Below, piece by piece: positions 15,901-24,954 of a DNA stretch of 32,976 nt. A program made the translations under genes and the position numbers. Location of the stretch: assembly GCA_903892415.1 (NCBI GenBank), contig CAITIQ010000002.1, forward strand, positions 1-32,976. The letters are read 5' to 3'. This DNA is from an uncultured delta proteobacterium (GTDB taxonomy: Bacteria; Myxococcota_A; Polyangia; Polyangiales; Polyangiaceae). Position 1 is the first letter of the stretch. Every line of letters starts with the position of its first letter. Under the pieces are notes generated by a model. That model was not told the DNA's origin. It did no database searches and saw only the letters and a list, made by a program, of their open reading frames with translations.

Positions 15901-17158
15901 CACCGTCCGTGACGAGGATCACGCTCGTGCTTCGGCAAGGGGCGACGGAATCCGTGTAGTAGGGATCGTTCATCGGGCCGAGCTTGCCGTAGAGTGTTCC
16001 GAAGCTCGAAATGTCCCCAGAGTATTCGTGCGGAAGCTGCACGCCCTGCGTTGTCGTATCGTTGACAATAAACTCGTAGGCATCTCGCATCATGGCGGCG
16101 AGTGGAGTTGAGTTGAAGAGGGCTGTATGCCCTCCGAGCACGGCCTGCTGCACCATGTCGTTGTGGCGCTTGGTGCAATCGTCCTCATTCGTACAGTCGA
16201 TGATGCTCGAAAGACCCGAGGCCGCTAGGTTCCAATCTGGTGCCCCGAAGCCGATCATTCGGCCCCTCCACGGGTAGGCTCGCGGGTTATTCACGCCAAT
16301 ATCCAAGAAAGTCCAGGCAAGGCCGTTGTTGAAGGTGTCAACGGCGTAACTGGCACGGGTACCGTTTAGCCAGTTCTCTCCAGCGCCGTTGTCCCAATAA
16401 CTGAACTGCTCAATCCCCGAATTCATGCAGAGTTCGCCATTCGTCCGTCTTTGGCAGTTCGCTGGCGAATTATCTACGAACGGCCCGCCCCCCCACCAGG
16501 TGTAATAGGCCGCCATGCCGTCAAAGGAGGCCATGCCAAAACGGATCTTGTTCTTGTAAACGTCAATGAGTCCGTCTTCCACCTGGGAGAACTCACCTGC
16601 GACATAAGGATCACCGGGCGCAGCTTGCCTGCACTTCTTCGCCGAGTTCCAGTTGCTGATGCTCCAACAACGGCTGTCGTCATTCTCGCAAAAAGCAATC
16701 GCGTCCTTGTCCTTGGGGTTACCGTTGACCATGGGCCAAGTGAACGGACCAGCGGTGCCGGAAGCACTGCCAGTCTCCCCGTAGGCCAACAAGGACTTGA
16801 GGATCTTCTTGTCCAAGTTGGCCACCGGCTCGCACTTGCCCGACGACACGATTGAACCCGCAGAGTCAACCCGCAGGTTGTTGATCGTGCCGGTCAGGGT
16901 CTCGGTGAGCACCGTCCAACGGGCTTTCTTGCCGTTGGCTGCCAAGGTGTAGTTGTTGGTGCCGTCGAGCGCTTGCCGCATCGAACCCGACGTATCCAAG
17001 AGCAGCAAGGCGTTGGGCTTCTTGATCTTGATGTCGGCCGCCGCGCTTTGGGCATCGGCTCGTTGGGATACACCGAGCACCATCAGCAAAGCCGTTGCGT
17101 AAGAAGCGTGCAGGCGGCGGTAGGATTTCGACGAGTTGCCGGGGCTCTTCATGGTCAT
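12974..17158 (-). CDS. pilY1: PilY1-like type IV pilus tip/assembly protein A
   Basis: A 1394-residue secreted protein. The signal peptide covers about residues 1-36 (ends near ADAQ). A von Willebrand A domain follows, with an intact MIDAS (DTSGSM at 55-60) and VTDGEPMND further on. The C-terminal half is the PilY1 beta-propeller, with repeated pieces such as DGQLHAFVLAKNDF, ELWSFIPPAVVPKLW, SLTFVELKTGRILARL and a calcium-loop-like GDADGAMWRVEL. PilY1 proteins act with minor pilins to prime pilus assembly and sit at the pilus tip as adhesins. ATG start with a GGAG-type ribosome-binding site about 4 bases upstream. It is the downstream member of a pilY1 tandem, with its own 268-bp upstream gap. 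The frame is complete. Confidence 0.93.
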   Translation of the reverse strand: MTMKSPGNSSKSYRRLHASYATALLMVLGVSQRADAQSAAADIKIKKPNALLLLDTSGSMRQALDGTNNYTLAANGKKARWTVLTETLTGTINNLRVDSAGSIVSSGKCEPVANLDKKILKSLLAYGETGSASGTAGPFTWPMVNGNPKDKDAIAFCENDDSRCWSISNWNSAKKCRQAAPGDPYVAGEFSQVEDGLIDVYKNKIRFGMASFDGMAAYYTWWGGGPFVDNSPANCQRRTNGELCMNSGIEQFSYWDNGAGENWLNGTRASYAVDTFNNGLAWTFLDIGVNNPRAYPWRGRMIGFGAPDWNLAASGLSSIIDCTNEDDCTKRHNDMVQQAVLGGHTALFNSTPLAAMMRDAYEFIVNDTTTQGVQLPHEYSGDISSFGTLYGKLGPMNDPYYTDSVAPCRSTSVILVTDGEPMNDMDVRMSYYAGKLIDEGVNTFVIGVGLATATWNPGSGAVTVSCDSLRAADLGPGKICEPGPGKSWMYADVTPNGISSSAKSSIRACCNLLETAVEGGTDRAFFPSNQNELKQKMSQVFGAIAGGAVSRTVPVFGAVSASFSQTGGSTNAPAVSYELRSSMEVSDSSMWTGNLERLRYACVGNAPTIQNFDGTKGDDFGTNLTAAAVRPRKFFTVGTERAEQMTGTIRIPSVNADDKLFDGGQEGDFRRFSGDDTPVTFANLATQIDGLYSTGTNDTSDLLGLKSSDTADCLAELGATTLGQCGDRTLKWYAGDPNPDGGATVSTDPAPSRDPASAQCEGTCSPFGAVYRTIPVIVPPPSTTDSDDQNFGRDRTNGSNSFVEQQKGRPTMVYSQTVDGQLHAFVLAKNDFTPASYYNVGVPNSDALENNELWSFIPPAVVPKLWGNFNSAGRLLDGQLAWGNVVYDRALGFDGSDNADAITTWPYNTVLVGCSGAASGLSNSFCYALDVTDPKKPKFLWQLSTAGDSNGDPDKALFGDHVPGAVITHIRYQEGLTSRVVAVAVIPGGTDQKPPGSAKDRALDPDTYWDDSDRQPRKKVRDWGGANPARSLTFVELKTGRILARLVGDKNDSPSQIDDEVPGDPLKTAFDSPLTGIPSVFPGGGRVAERIYVGDADGAMWRVELGSPDPEDWEAHIAFDAFNNNGSESTLKNAWLQTTESALNQTPNDNDAGEMGQPIQTAPLLSTDEEGNVVVTFATGNQESFNTVNSGAVNLLVSFTDTFTNTKSGDPEETTGFQARVDAAGSDAGGVEMAWLNGGGVTGPINLFDGQLYFAYFNPAATNTCTLGTGGICGVDYVKRLGSGAPTPTGTADSGDVTKACGDFDNGEVVFGISLNLVPTCTVTSSSFSDPWMNGNYSAMTTANGGRYELVFHTGQSGGTPAGGGKTKRTKVELPQPKARTTVRSFVRVAETDQ

Positions 17159-17426
17159 GCTCCAACGCGCAGGTTGCGCTCCCTGCGGCTAAGCACGAAC
17201 CATACCGTCGGCGCGTTGACGCTATCCAAGCTGAATCGGCGCGACCTCGTCACGAGTGGGCAAATTGTTTGCGGGCGTCTCTGCAACTTTTGCGAGCTCG
17301 CTGGTCACTGCTCTCGGGCGGCTTAGGCTCTCGTACATCGTCGTCGTCGGGAGGTGTGGGTGTGCGTTCCGCTGCCGATACAGTCACGAGGCGCTGCTCG
17401 AACTCGTTCCGGTAAGAGACAGCGGA
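17159..17426. other. Intergenic gap between lipoprotein B and pilY1-A
   Basis: 268 bp inside the pilus cluster, the largest internal gap. Either it separates two transcripts or it is a leader before pilY1-A. I see no GG-N10-GC sigma-54 site, no strong terminator and no convincing small ORF. A short palindrome (GAACGAGTTC) lies near 17402. Confidence 0.4.
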
Positions 17427-17906
17427 CTAGTTGAGCGGCAAAGGTGCCTCGTTCTCGAACAGCGGGGCTTCTCGCTCGGGCGGCTCGGTCATTGGGAGGT
17501 CTGCCGACTCGGGTAGCGGGTCGACGCGTACGATGAGCTCTGTGTTCAAACTCGTCGCGCGCACCACCACTTGGATACGCGGTCCGTCCTTGCTGGCCGT
17601 GCCTGTAAATGACGCCTTGCGCGGCGCCTTTTCGCTTGCGTCTAGCGCCAGGCGGCCTTCGACGTACTTGGTGGTGGCCCAGTAGCTCGCAGGAACCTCA
17701 AAGCTGGAAGAGCTCGGCGTTTTTCGCTTTACGCTCGCACCCAACGGTAGGGGCAGGCCAAACACAACCATCTTTCCTTCGGTCAGATCGTCAGGAGAGA
17801 CCGCCGGCGTCGTCGTCGCCTTGCTTGGTTGAGGCAGCTCCGGGACGCGCTCCGAACACGCAGGGAAAAGCATGAGCGCGAAGACGAGACTCCGCTTCAA
17901 GCTCAT
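17427..17906 (-). CDS. PilY1-associated lipoprotein B (uncharacterised, paralogue of lipoprotein A)
   Basis: A 159-residue lipoprotein with signal peptide MSLKRSLVFALMLFPACS and lipobox Cys at about residue 17. Its mature part starts SERVPELP, parallel to SETVPQL in copy A, and shares the order FGL-P, VKRKTPS, EVPA, Y-RL, APRK, VVVRATS, then alternating hydrophobics. It is shorter because it lacks the C-terminal Ala/Pro tail of copy A. Its ATG overlaps the stop of pilY1-B (ATGA, 17903-17906). In classical pilus clusters of Pseudomonas the slot after pilY1 holds pilE; here both slots hold this lipoprotein instead. Family not recognised. Confidence 0.82.
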   Translation of the reverse strand: MSLKRSLVFALMLFPACSERVPELPQPSKATTTPAVSPDDLTEGKMVVFGLPLPLGASVKRKTPSSSSFEVPASYWATTKYVEGRLALDASEKAPRKASFTGTASKDGPRIQVVVRATSLNTELIVRVDPLPESADLPMTEPPEREAPLFENEAPLPLN

Positions 17907-20900
17907 AACTCCGACTCCGCGACCCTGACGAAACTACGCACGGTCGTTCGGGATTGAGGCTGGGGCAGGGCGATCTTGGAGCGCTTGGTTTTTCCGCCGT
18001 TGGGGTTCTGCTCGCTACCACCTTGACCGGTTTGAAACACAAGCTCGTAGCGACCGGGGTTTGACTCGGTCATCGCTCTGTAGCCTCCCGAGAGCCACAG
18101 GTCATTGAAGGTGGTCTCGCTTATGGCGCAGCTAGGTACCAGATTGACCGACAACCCAAACACGACTTCTCCTGATTCGAAGTCGTTGCACGGGTCGTCG
18201 CCGTTCACGTTCACTGTGGAGATGGGCTCGCCCTTCTCGGACTTGTCGAGGTAGTGAAGCCCGCAGATGCCACCGGTCCCGTAGGTACAAGCAAGCGACT
18301 CGGAAGGGATGAAGTAGGCAAAGTAAAGCTGCCCATCGAACAGGTTGAGCGGCCCCGTAACACGCGCGCCATTTCTCCACGCGAGTTCAACTCCGGACTC
18401 CTTGTCGACCACAGCTTGGAATGCTGTTTCCTCGACGTCGTCGTCCTCGCGTTCGGGGTTGAACGTGTCTCGGAAGCTCACCAGTACATTGACCATGCCC
18501 GGGGTGAGGCTGTTGAAGCTCTCCTGATCGCCCGTGGCGAAGGTCACCACCAAATCCCCTTGCGGGTCTGTGGACAACAGCGGCGCCGTTTGGATCGGCT
18601 GTCCGATCAGTCCAGCTAGTTTTTTGTCCGGTACACTGACGCTGTCCTCGAGTCTCGCGCCCTTGCCCTCTCCTGCGGACACCCAGGCATCGCTCATGGT
18701 CGACTCGCCGGACGTCCCAACGTTGTATCCGTCGAACGCGATGTGGGCTTCCCAATTCTTGGGGTTGGTGCCTTTGAGTTCAACGCGCCACAGCGTGCCG
18801 TCGGCGTCCCCGACGTACACTCGCTCCGCGACTCTGGAGCCGCTAGGGAAGGTGGCTGGAATGCCCGTGATCGGGCTGTCGAACTTGCTGTTCTTGGAAG
18901 GTACGACGACGCTGTCGTTGAGCTGTGTTTCGCAGTTCTTTTGTGTAGCGAGGCGGGGCTGGTCGGCGAGCTCGCCCGTCATGCGAGCCAAGATGCGGCC
19001 CGTCTCGAGCTCGACGAAGGTCAGGCTTCGCGCCGGCAAGGAGTCGTCGCCCCACTCACGAATGATCTCGCGAGGGCGCCTGGTCATGTTCTTGTCCCAG
19101 CTCGAATCCAGATCGTCTTTGGCCCGGCGGTAGGTGAGGTCGGAAGGCGTGCGAGCCATGCCGCCCCCGGGGATGATCGCCACCGCCTTTACGGCTTCGG
19201 TTTTTTCATCGAGAACGCGGATGTGTGCGATCGCCACGCCCGGCACGTAGTCTCCGAAAAGCGCAGCTCCGACTTTGCCTTTTTCATCGCCGGCACTGCG
19301 CAGCTGCCAAAGAAATTTGGGGGAGGTGGGATCCGTGACCTCGAGCGCATAGCAGAAACTTCCTCCCACGGAGACGCCGCTACAGCCCACCACGACGGTC
19401 TGGTAGTCCCAGCTGGTAATCTTCGTTGGGTCGTCTCCAGCGTCCGCTCCCAACTCGCGACTGTAAACGACGTTGCCCCAGGCAAGCTGGCCATCCAAGA
19501 GTCGTGCGTGCGAGTTGAAGTTGTCCCACAGGCGCGGCATTACCGCGGGCGGGATGAAGGACCATAGCTCGTTGTTCTCGAGCGAGTCAGCCTCCGGCAC
19601 CGACGCGAACGGGCCCCCTGCAGTGAAGTCGTTCTTGGCGACAACGAAGGCGTGCAGTTGACCGTCGATCGTCTGCGAGTAAAGCATCGTTGGTCGAAGC
19701 TGGTAACGCTCGACAAAGGACGGTGTCCCGGTGCTACGCTGCTTACCGAAATTTTGGTCGTCGTTTTCAGACTCGCTCGGGGGCGGTACGAAGATGGGCA
19801 CGGAGCGGTAGACAGCACCGAGCGGGCTGCAATCCCCGGTACACTGGGCGCTGCCAGGCGCGCGCGAGGGAGCGGGGTCCGTTGCGGTAATGGCTCCATC
19901 ATCGGGGTTGGGATCGCCTCCGTACCAACGCAGGATGCGGGAGCTGCACTCGCTGAGCGTGGTTGCCCCAAGCTCAGACTTGCAGGACGCCATGTCGCTA
20001 GCGGTCAGCCCAAACAAGTGTTCGGCGTCGTTGCTTCCGTTCGGCCAAACCAAAGCCGTGGCAGCCGCCAACTTGCCGTACTCATACGGCTTGTCGCGTG
20101 AGCCTCCTCCCAATCTGCCAAAGGCTCCTGCATTGCCACCAGCGAAAAGCTTGTCCGACCCGTTGACTTCGGGAGCGCGGAGGCTGCCTTCGATCTCGTC
20201 GCCTTCACGCGGAACAACGGTGAAGAACTTGCGTGGTCTGACGGCGGTGCTGACGAGGTTGGCCGCGAAAACGTCGCCTGCGGATGTCTCGAGATCCTGG
20301 AGTACCGGAGCGTCCTCGTCGTCGCACGCATAGCGGACGCGCTCGAGGTTGCCCCGCCACATCGAGTCCCCCGCCGAAACGTCCATCGAGGACCTGAGTT
20401 CGTACGAAACGGCGGGCGCGTCTGACGAACCGGCGTTGGCCGAAAAGCTCGCCGTTACGCCGCCAAAAACCGGCACGGTGCGCGACACGGCACCCCCCGA
20501 AATCGAGCCGAAGATCTTGTTGAGTTCCTGCTTTAGCTCGAGCTGGTTCTTCGGGAAATACGCCCGGCTGGTGCCGCCGAGCACGGCGGTCTCAAGCAGG
20601 TTGCAACAAGCCCTGATGCCGGCCGGGGTGATCTTCGGTGAGTTCTTCCATGGCGCGACGTCCGCGTATTTCCAGCCTCGGCCACCAACTTTGTCTCGTT
20701 GGCACATGCGACCTGCGCCCAGGTCTGCGACGGTTAGCTTGGAACAATCGGTGGTGATCGTGTCGGCGCTCGTCGCACTCCCCGCGGGGTTCCACTTTGC
20801 GGTGTCCATCCCAACACCAATGACGAAGGTGTTGACCCCTTCGTCGTGCAGCAAGTCGGCGTACTTCGACATGTTGGCGTCTAGGTCCTCCCAAGGCTCG

Positions 20901-22279
20901 CCGTCGGTAACCAAGATCACCGACGTGTCTCGGCACGACGCGGCACTGCTGAAGTACGGGTCGGTCTGCGGGCCGATGGTGCCGTACAGGCTCTCGAACT
21001 TCGTCGCGTCAGCGTCATACTCATGCGGCAGATGAATGCCGGGCGTGGTCGTGTCATTGAGGATGAAGTCGTGCGCGTCACGCATGAGCGCGGCGAGGGG
21101 AGTGTTGGACTCGAGGTAGCGCGAGAGCCCGAGCACCGACTGTTGCACCATCTCGTTATGCAAGGCGGTGCAGGAGTCCTCGTCGATGCAGTCGACGACG
21201 CCAGAGAGACGCGCATCGTCGAGCTTCCAGTCGGCCGGGCCAAAGCCGATCAGCCGGCCTCGCCACGGGTGCGCGCGGCTGTTGCGCATACCGATATCGA
21301 CGAACTTTTCGTTCGCAGCGAAGCTATTCTGGCTCAGCACCGAAAGCGTTCTGTAGCTACCGCGACCACCGTTGAGCCACGTGTCGACCGCGCTAGATGA
21401 GTGCCAGTAGCTCCATTGCGGAGCAGCAGGCCGATAGTCGCCGGCGCCATCGTTGCGCCAGATCTTCCGCAAGAGACACTGACTGCCGTCGACCGCATTT
21501 TGACAGCCAACGGTTCCCCAGCAGTCTCCACCCGGGTCGATCGCAGCGTCTCAGCCTACGTTGCCGTTCGCGCCCAAGGCGCGCCCACGAAGGCCCGACT
21601 GTTTGTGCTCGCCTACGCTGCCGTCGGGAATGTTGTCCATCGTGTCGAACGAGGCGACGCCAAACCGAATCCGATCGCGGTAGACGTCAAGCAGCCCGTC
21701 CGCAACCTGACTGAAGTCACTGCCGTTGTCGGTCTCCCCAGGCTCGAGCTGCCGACACAACTGGCTCGAATTCCAACCGCTCTGAGTGGTGCAGCTCTTC
21801 CCGTACGGATTGCAGAAGGCAACCGCGTCGCGGTCTTTCGGGTTGCCATGTGTTGTTGGCCAGGTAAACGGGGCGCTAGCGCCTGAGGCGCTCCCGGAGA
21901 AACCCGCAGTGTTGAGGGCGGTGAGTATCTTGCTGTCGAGGTTGGCATAAGGGCGACAGTCGTTGGACTCCATGAACGGTCCATCGCTGGTTACGTACAG
22001 CCCGTTCACGCTGCCCGTGAGCGTCTCCGCCAGAATCGTCCAGCGCGTCTTTGTTCCCGCTCCCCCCGCGTAGTAGGCGTACGCACCGTTGAGGGCACCT
22101 GCCATCGAGCCCGAGTTATCGAGCAACAGAAGGGCATTCGGCTTCTTGACCTTGATGTCTGTCGCTTGCCCTTTTGCCTCCCATGGAAAGCAGAAGAGCG
22201 TCAGCAGACTGACGCTCAGATACCGAAGTTTGCGGCTAGCGAAGGTGGAAGCGCGAGATTGATTGCGGGCGAGGGTCAC
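17903..22279 (-). pseudogene. pilY1: PilY1-like protein B, interrupted by a single in-frame TGA
   Basis: From the GTG at 22279 the first 242 codons encode a signal peptide and the start of a vWA domain (MIDAS DNSGSM at about 54-59, then RFGVASFD). A TGA at 21551-21553 follows. The same frame continues without any other stop for 1215 codons to 17903, covering the rest of the vWA domain (VTDGEPWEDLD) and a full PilY1 propeller (GQLHAFVVAKNDF, ELWSFIPPAVMPRLW, GDADGTLWRVEL). Read through, it is 1458 codons, colinear with PilY1-A. No frameshift or deletion is seen, and the downstream lipoprotein coupling is intact. If the stop is real, the N-terminal piece lacks the propeller and the C-terminal piece (possible TTG restart at 21472) lacks a signal peptide. 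Recent nonsense mutation, sequencing error and recoding are all open. Confidence 0.85.
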
Positions 22280-22294
22280 GCCCGAAACAACGGA

Positions 22295-23005
22295 TCAACG
22301 AGGCACGGGCCCAAACACAACTTCTGCACGAAGTGTCTCAACACTTTGCATGTACTTGGTCGTCGCGTCGTTGAGCGTCGTTTTCGGCGCGATTTGCCCA
22401 ACCGCACGCATTGAAACCGAAACGAAACGTACGGTCGCCGGCCCTCCGGCTCCGGTGCTGGCGGCGAACCCGGGCGGCGGCGGGTAGAGCTCGCGAGGAT
22501 CCGTCAGCTCAACCCCAAAGTTACCTTGGATATCAGCGTTGCCGAAGCTGCCCGGGGTTGACCCGTTTTTTGGAAGAAACAGCGCCTGGCTCGGCGTAGC
22601 CGAGGCCACCGAGAACGTCTCGCGCAGGTAGGCTTCTTCAACGAACTGATAGCCAAGCTTGAGACAGGATGTGGAGACCGGCGAAGCGGAGGGTAGGTCT
22701 TTGCAGACGCGAACTCCGCTGCCGCTGGCAAGGCCGTTGACCTGCTCAAGTTGCTGAATCCAATGGCCTGGATTTTTGGCTACCTCTGCAACCACGCCCT
22801 GAATGCCGGCCTCAGCGACGTAATGGGTCTGCGTCATCTCTCGATAGCGACCCGAGTTCACCACGCCGAGCTGCGAAGAGCGTGTGGCGACCATCCCAAC
22901 AGCGGTGAGCATCGCGATCACCAGCAACACCACCAGCACTGTGATGCCGCGACGTTGACGTAACGCGCGTCGACTGCGAACTCTGAACTTGAAGGAGTGT
23001 TTCAT
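22295..23005 (-). CDS. pilX: PilX-like minor pilin assembly protein
   Basis: A 236-residue protein with a basic leader followed by RRGITVLVVLLVIAMLTAVG, a prepilin-type helix of the PilX_N class in which the +5 Glu is replaced, as usual for PilX/GspK-like proteins. The next segment (YREMTQTHYVAEAGIQGVVAEV) is the conserved extension of the helix that ends in AEAG. The rest is a variable periplasmic globular domain with a Cys pair (CKDLPS, SCLKLGYQ). PilX-like pilins take part in the minor-pilin priming complex with PilY1. ATG start with GAGG about 6 bases upstream, 6 bp after the pilW stop and 15 bp before pilY1-B. Confidence 0.9.
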   Translation of the reverse strand: MKHSFKFRVRSRRALRQRRGITVLVVLLVIAMLTAVGMVATRSSQLGVVNSGRYREMTQTHYVAEAGIQGVVAEVAKNPGHWIQQLEQVNGLASGSGVRVCKDLPSASPVSTSCLKLGYQFVEEAYLRETFSVASATPSQALFLPKNGSTPGSFGNADIQGNFGVELTDPRELYPPPPGFAASTGAGGPATVRFVSVSMRAVGQIAPKTTLNDATTKYMQSVETLRAEVVFGPVPR

Positions 23006-23011
23006 CTTGCC

Positions 23012-24307
23012 TCAGAACGCGTCGCCTTGAAGGTTGGGGAGAGAGACTTCGCTGAACATCGTCCGGACCCGAGCCCACCGATCGCGCGTGTTGGACGCTC
23101 CCGCGAATACATCGAAGCGAGTAATGGTCTGGTCCGAATTGGGCGGGACGACCTGCCCAACCGAACGGTCAGGATTCCGTGCGCGCGTCGAGAGCCGAAC
23201 GCCAAGGCTGCGAATCTCGTTTGGTGGAATCCCAGCCAGCGCATCGAATGCTACAGCTTGCACGGCCGCTCCCACACGCCGCCTCGCGCTGAAGTTGAGG
23301 TCGACAACGAAGTCAGCGACCACCTCAGCACTGGCTGGCACGACGTTTCCTACCCCATCGAACTCGCGTCGGACCAGGAAGGTTCGCGAGCTTGCCCCGG
23401 TAATCGGCTCGAGAGCAACGTCTTCCGCCGCCATCGCTCCGATCGGTTGAGGCAGTCCGATCGCGGCGAAGTTGGCCGCAACGTCTACCGCTCCAAATAG
23501 CGCGTAGTCCACGAATTGCACTGGATTGACATAGCCAGGGCTTGTCACGTCCATCGTAGTGCAGCCCGGCCCAGCAGGCGTTTGAGCGAGCTCCAACATC
23601 ACCGACGCATAGTTGTTGGTGCCGTTGACGGCAGTGCAGTCGGCAATCAACGCAAAACGCGAGCGGCCCGCGTTATCTACGAGTCGAATTGCAGGGCGGC
23701 CTCCAGGAGCAACTGGCGCTCCAGCACTATCGGGAACGGGCATGCCTTCAAACGCAGAGCAGATGCCGAATCCACCGGAACTCTGCGCCGCTTGGTAGAT
23801 ACGCTGAACGGAGAGTTGATCGATGTCGAGCCAGACAAAGTCATTCTCCATGCGCGAGATTCGAAAGCTCGAGGATGCGCCAAAGTTCGCCGAGAGCCGA
23901 AGTCGATCTGGAGAGCGCCTGTTGTTTGCCGAGGCAAAGGCCGCAGGCAAGGCCAGATAGCCGCTGGTATAAGCGACATTGGCGTTGTACGGACCTCCCT
24001 CAGTCACTCGAGCCGCGACCAGCAGGTCTGGATCCGGAAAGTTCCCGCCCGCGGGCACCACGCACACATTCGGGTCCTCGCCCACCTCAGGTGTGGTCTG
24101 GAACCCCGCTCGCTTGATGTCAGCGGAGAGTCGATTCATCCCCATCATGCTTGAGAATTGCGCGGCGTTGAGCCTCGCTTCTTGCTGAAACACGTCGACC
24201 GAACTCTTGGACAACGTGTACGCCGCCGCCGAAACCGCAAGACCGGCCGTAACAGCCACCATGAATTCCACGGCCGTAAAGCCGCGCCGGGTACGCAGCC
24301 GAGTCAT
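23012..24307 (-). CDS. pilW: PilW-like minor pilin
   Basis: A 431-residue prepilin. The leader MTRLRTRRG is followed by the helix FTAVEFMVAVTAGLAVSAAA; the Gly/Phe cleavage site and Glu at +5 are both present. The pattern NRLSADIKRAGF about 60 residues in is typical of PilW. The long globular domain carries several Cys. The ATG start overlaps the stop of the pilV-like gene (ATGA, 24304-24307) and has a perfect AGGAGG (24313-24318 on the minus strand) inside the end of that gene. Part of the fimT-pilV-pilW-pilX-pilY1 order also known from Pseudomonas and myxobacterial minor-pilin clusters. Confidence 0.93.
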   Translation of the reverse strand: MTRLRTRRGFTAVEFMVAVTAGLAVSAAAYTLSKSSVDVFQQEARLNAAQFSSMMGMNRLSADIKRAGFQTTPEVGEDPNVCVVPAGGNFPDPDLLVAARVTEGGPYNANVAYTSGYLALPAAFASANNRRSPDRLRLSANFGASSSFRISRMENDFVWLDIDQLSVQRIYQAAQSSGGFGICSAFEGMPVPDSAGAPVAPGGRPAIRLVDNAGRSRFALIADCTAVNGTNNYASVMLELAQTPAGPGCTTMDVTSPGYVNPVQFVDYALFGAVDVAANFAAIGLPQPIGAMAAEDVALEPITGASSRTFLVRREFDGVGNVVPASAEVVADFVVDLNFSARRRVGAAVQAVAFDALAGIPPNEIRSLGVRLSTRARNPDRSVGQVVPPNSDQTITRFDVFAGASNTRDRWARVRTMFSEVSLPNLQGDAF

Positions 24308-24954
24308 TGATTCCTCCTGAGCACGGTGGTGAGCTGCACCAACCCATACTCACTCTCGTTGCGTGACGTGGTCCCGTAAGTCTGATTCGTTCCGCCGAAG
24401 AGAGCGGTGATCGTGGAAGGCGCCGCCGCGCACTCGTCGTCGACGTCGCGTGGGGCCCGCGCGAACAGCGTTCGAACTTCGAGCCGAATAGCGGTGGCGC
24501 CGGTGTTGCCCGGCCCTGGAGTAGGGTTGCCAAGCCAGGATGCGCGAACCTGGGTGCAATAGGCGACCGGCGCCGTAGGCGCAGAGACGTCAAGCGGTTC
24601 GAGATCGAGGGAGAATCCGGACAAGTTGGGCCGAACCCAAACGTCCGGAGTGGCCAGTGCGGTTCCCAACCAGTTCCCCGTCGGAAGGCCGGGCGCGGTG
24701 TTACTCGTCCAGGTCCCCGCTTCACTCTCAGCCATCTCAATCACCGAACGCGAAACGCTGGTCGCGTTGGTGAGGTTTCGGCTTGTGACCGTTCCCAACG
24801 CGGCGGTCTTCTGGAGTGCCACGATCCCCGTAGCTCCGACGGCCAACACCGCCATCCCCATCATCACTTCGATCATGGTGTAACCAGGTCGAAGACTCTG
24901 CCCACGAGCAGCTAGGCCTTCCCCTGTTACCTGCTTCAAGTCGCGCGTTTTCAT
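24304..24954 (-). CDS. pilV: PilV-like minor pilin
   Basis: A 216-residue prepilin. A 25-residue leader ends RPG, followed by the helix YTMIEVMMGMAVLAVGATGI with Glu at +5. The sequence LQKTAALGTVTSRNLTNATSV after the helix, with several Ala/Asn, fits PilV/GspI-like pilins. The globular part has Cys residues at VAYCTQV and DDECAAAP that could pair. The ATG start overlaps the fimT-like stop (ATGA, 24951-24954), with GAGG 8 bases upstream. Role inferred from family and position: core of the pilus-initiating minor pilin complex. Confidence 0.91.
   Translation of the reverse strand: MKTRDLKQVTGEGLAARGQSLRPGYTMIEVMMGMAVLAVGATGIVALQKTAALGTVTSRNLTNATSVSRSVIEMAESEAGTWTSNTAPGLPTGNWLGTALATPDVWVRPNLSGFSLDLEPLDVSAPTAPVAYCTQVRASWLGNPTPGPGNTGATAIRLEVRTLFARAPRDVDDECAAAPSTITALFGGTNQTYGTTSRNESEYGLVQLTTVLRRNQ

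Noticed and set aside
14690..16111. 473-codon plus-strand open frame
   Set aside because: It is antisense to pilY1-A, Arg/Val-rich with no domain; a shadow of the real gene.
21473..21550. Selenocysteine insertion element after the PilY1-B TGA
   Set aside because: Only short palindromic pieces (ACCCGGGT) are seen; no stem with a proper apical loop at the right distance could be drawn.
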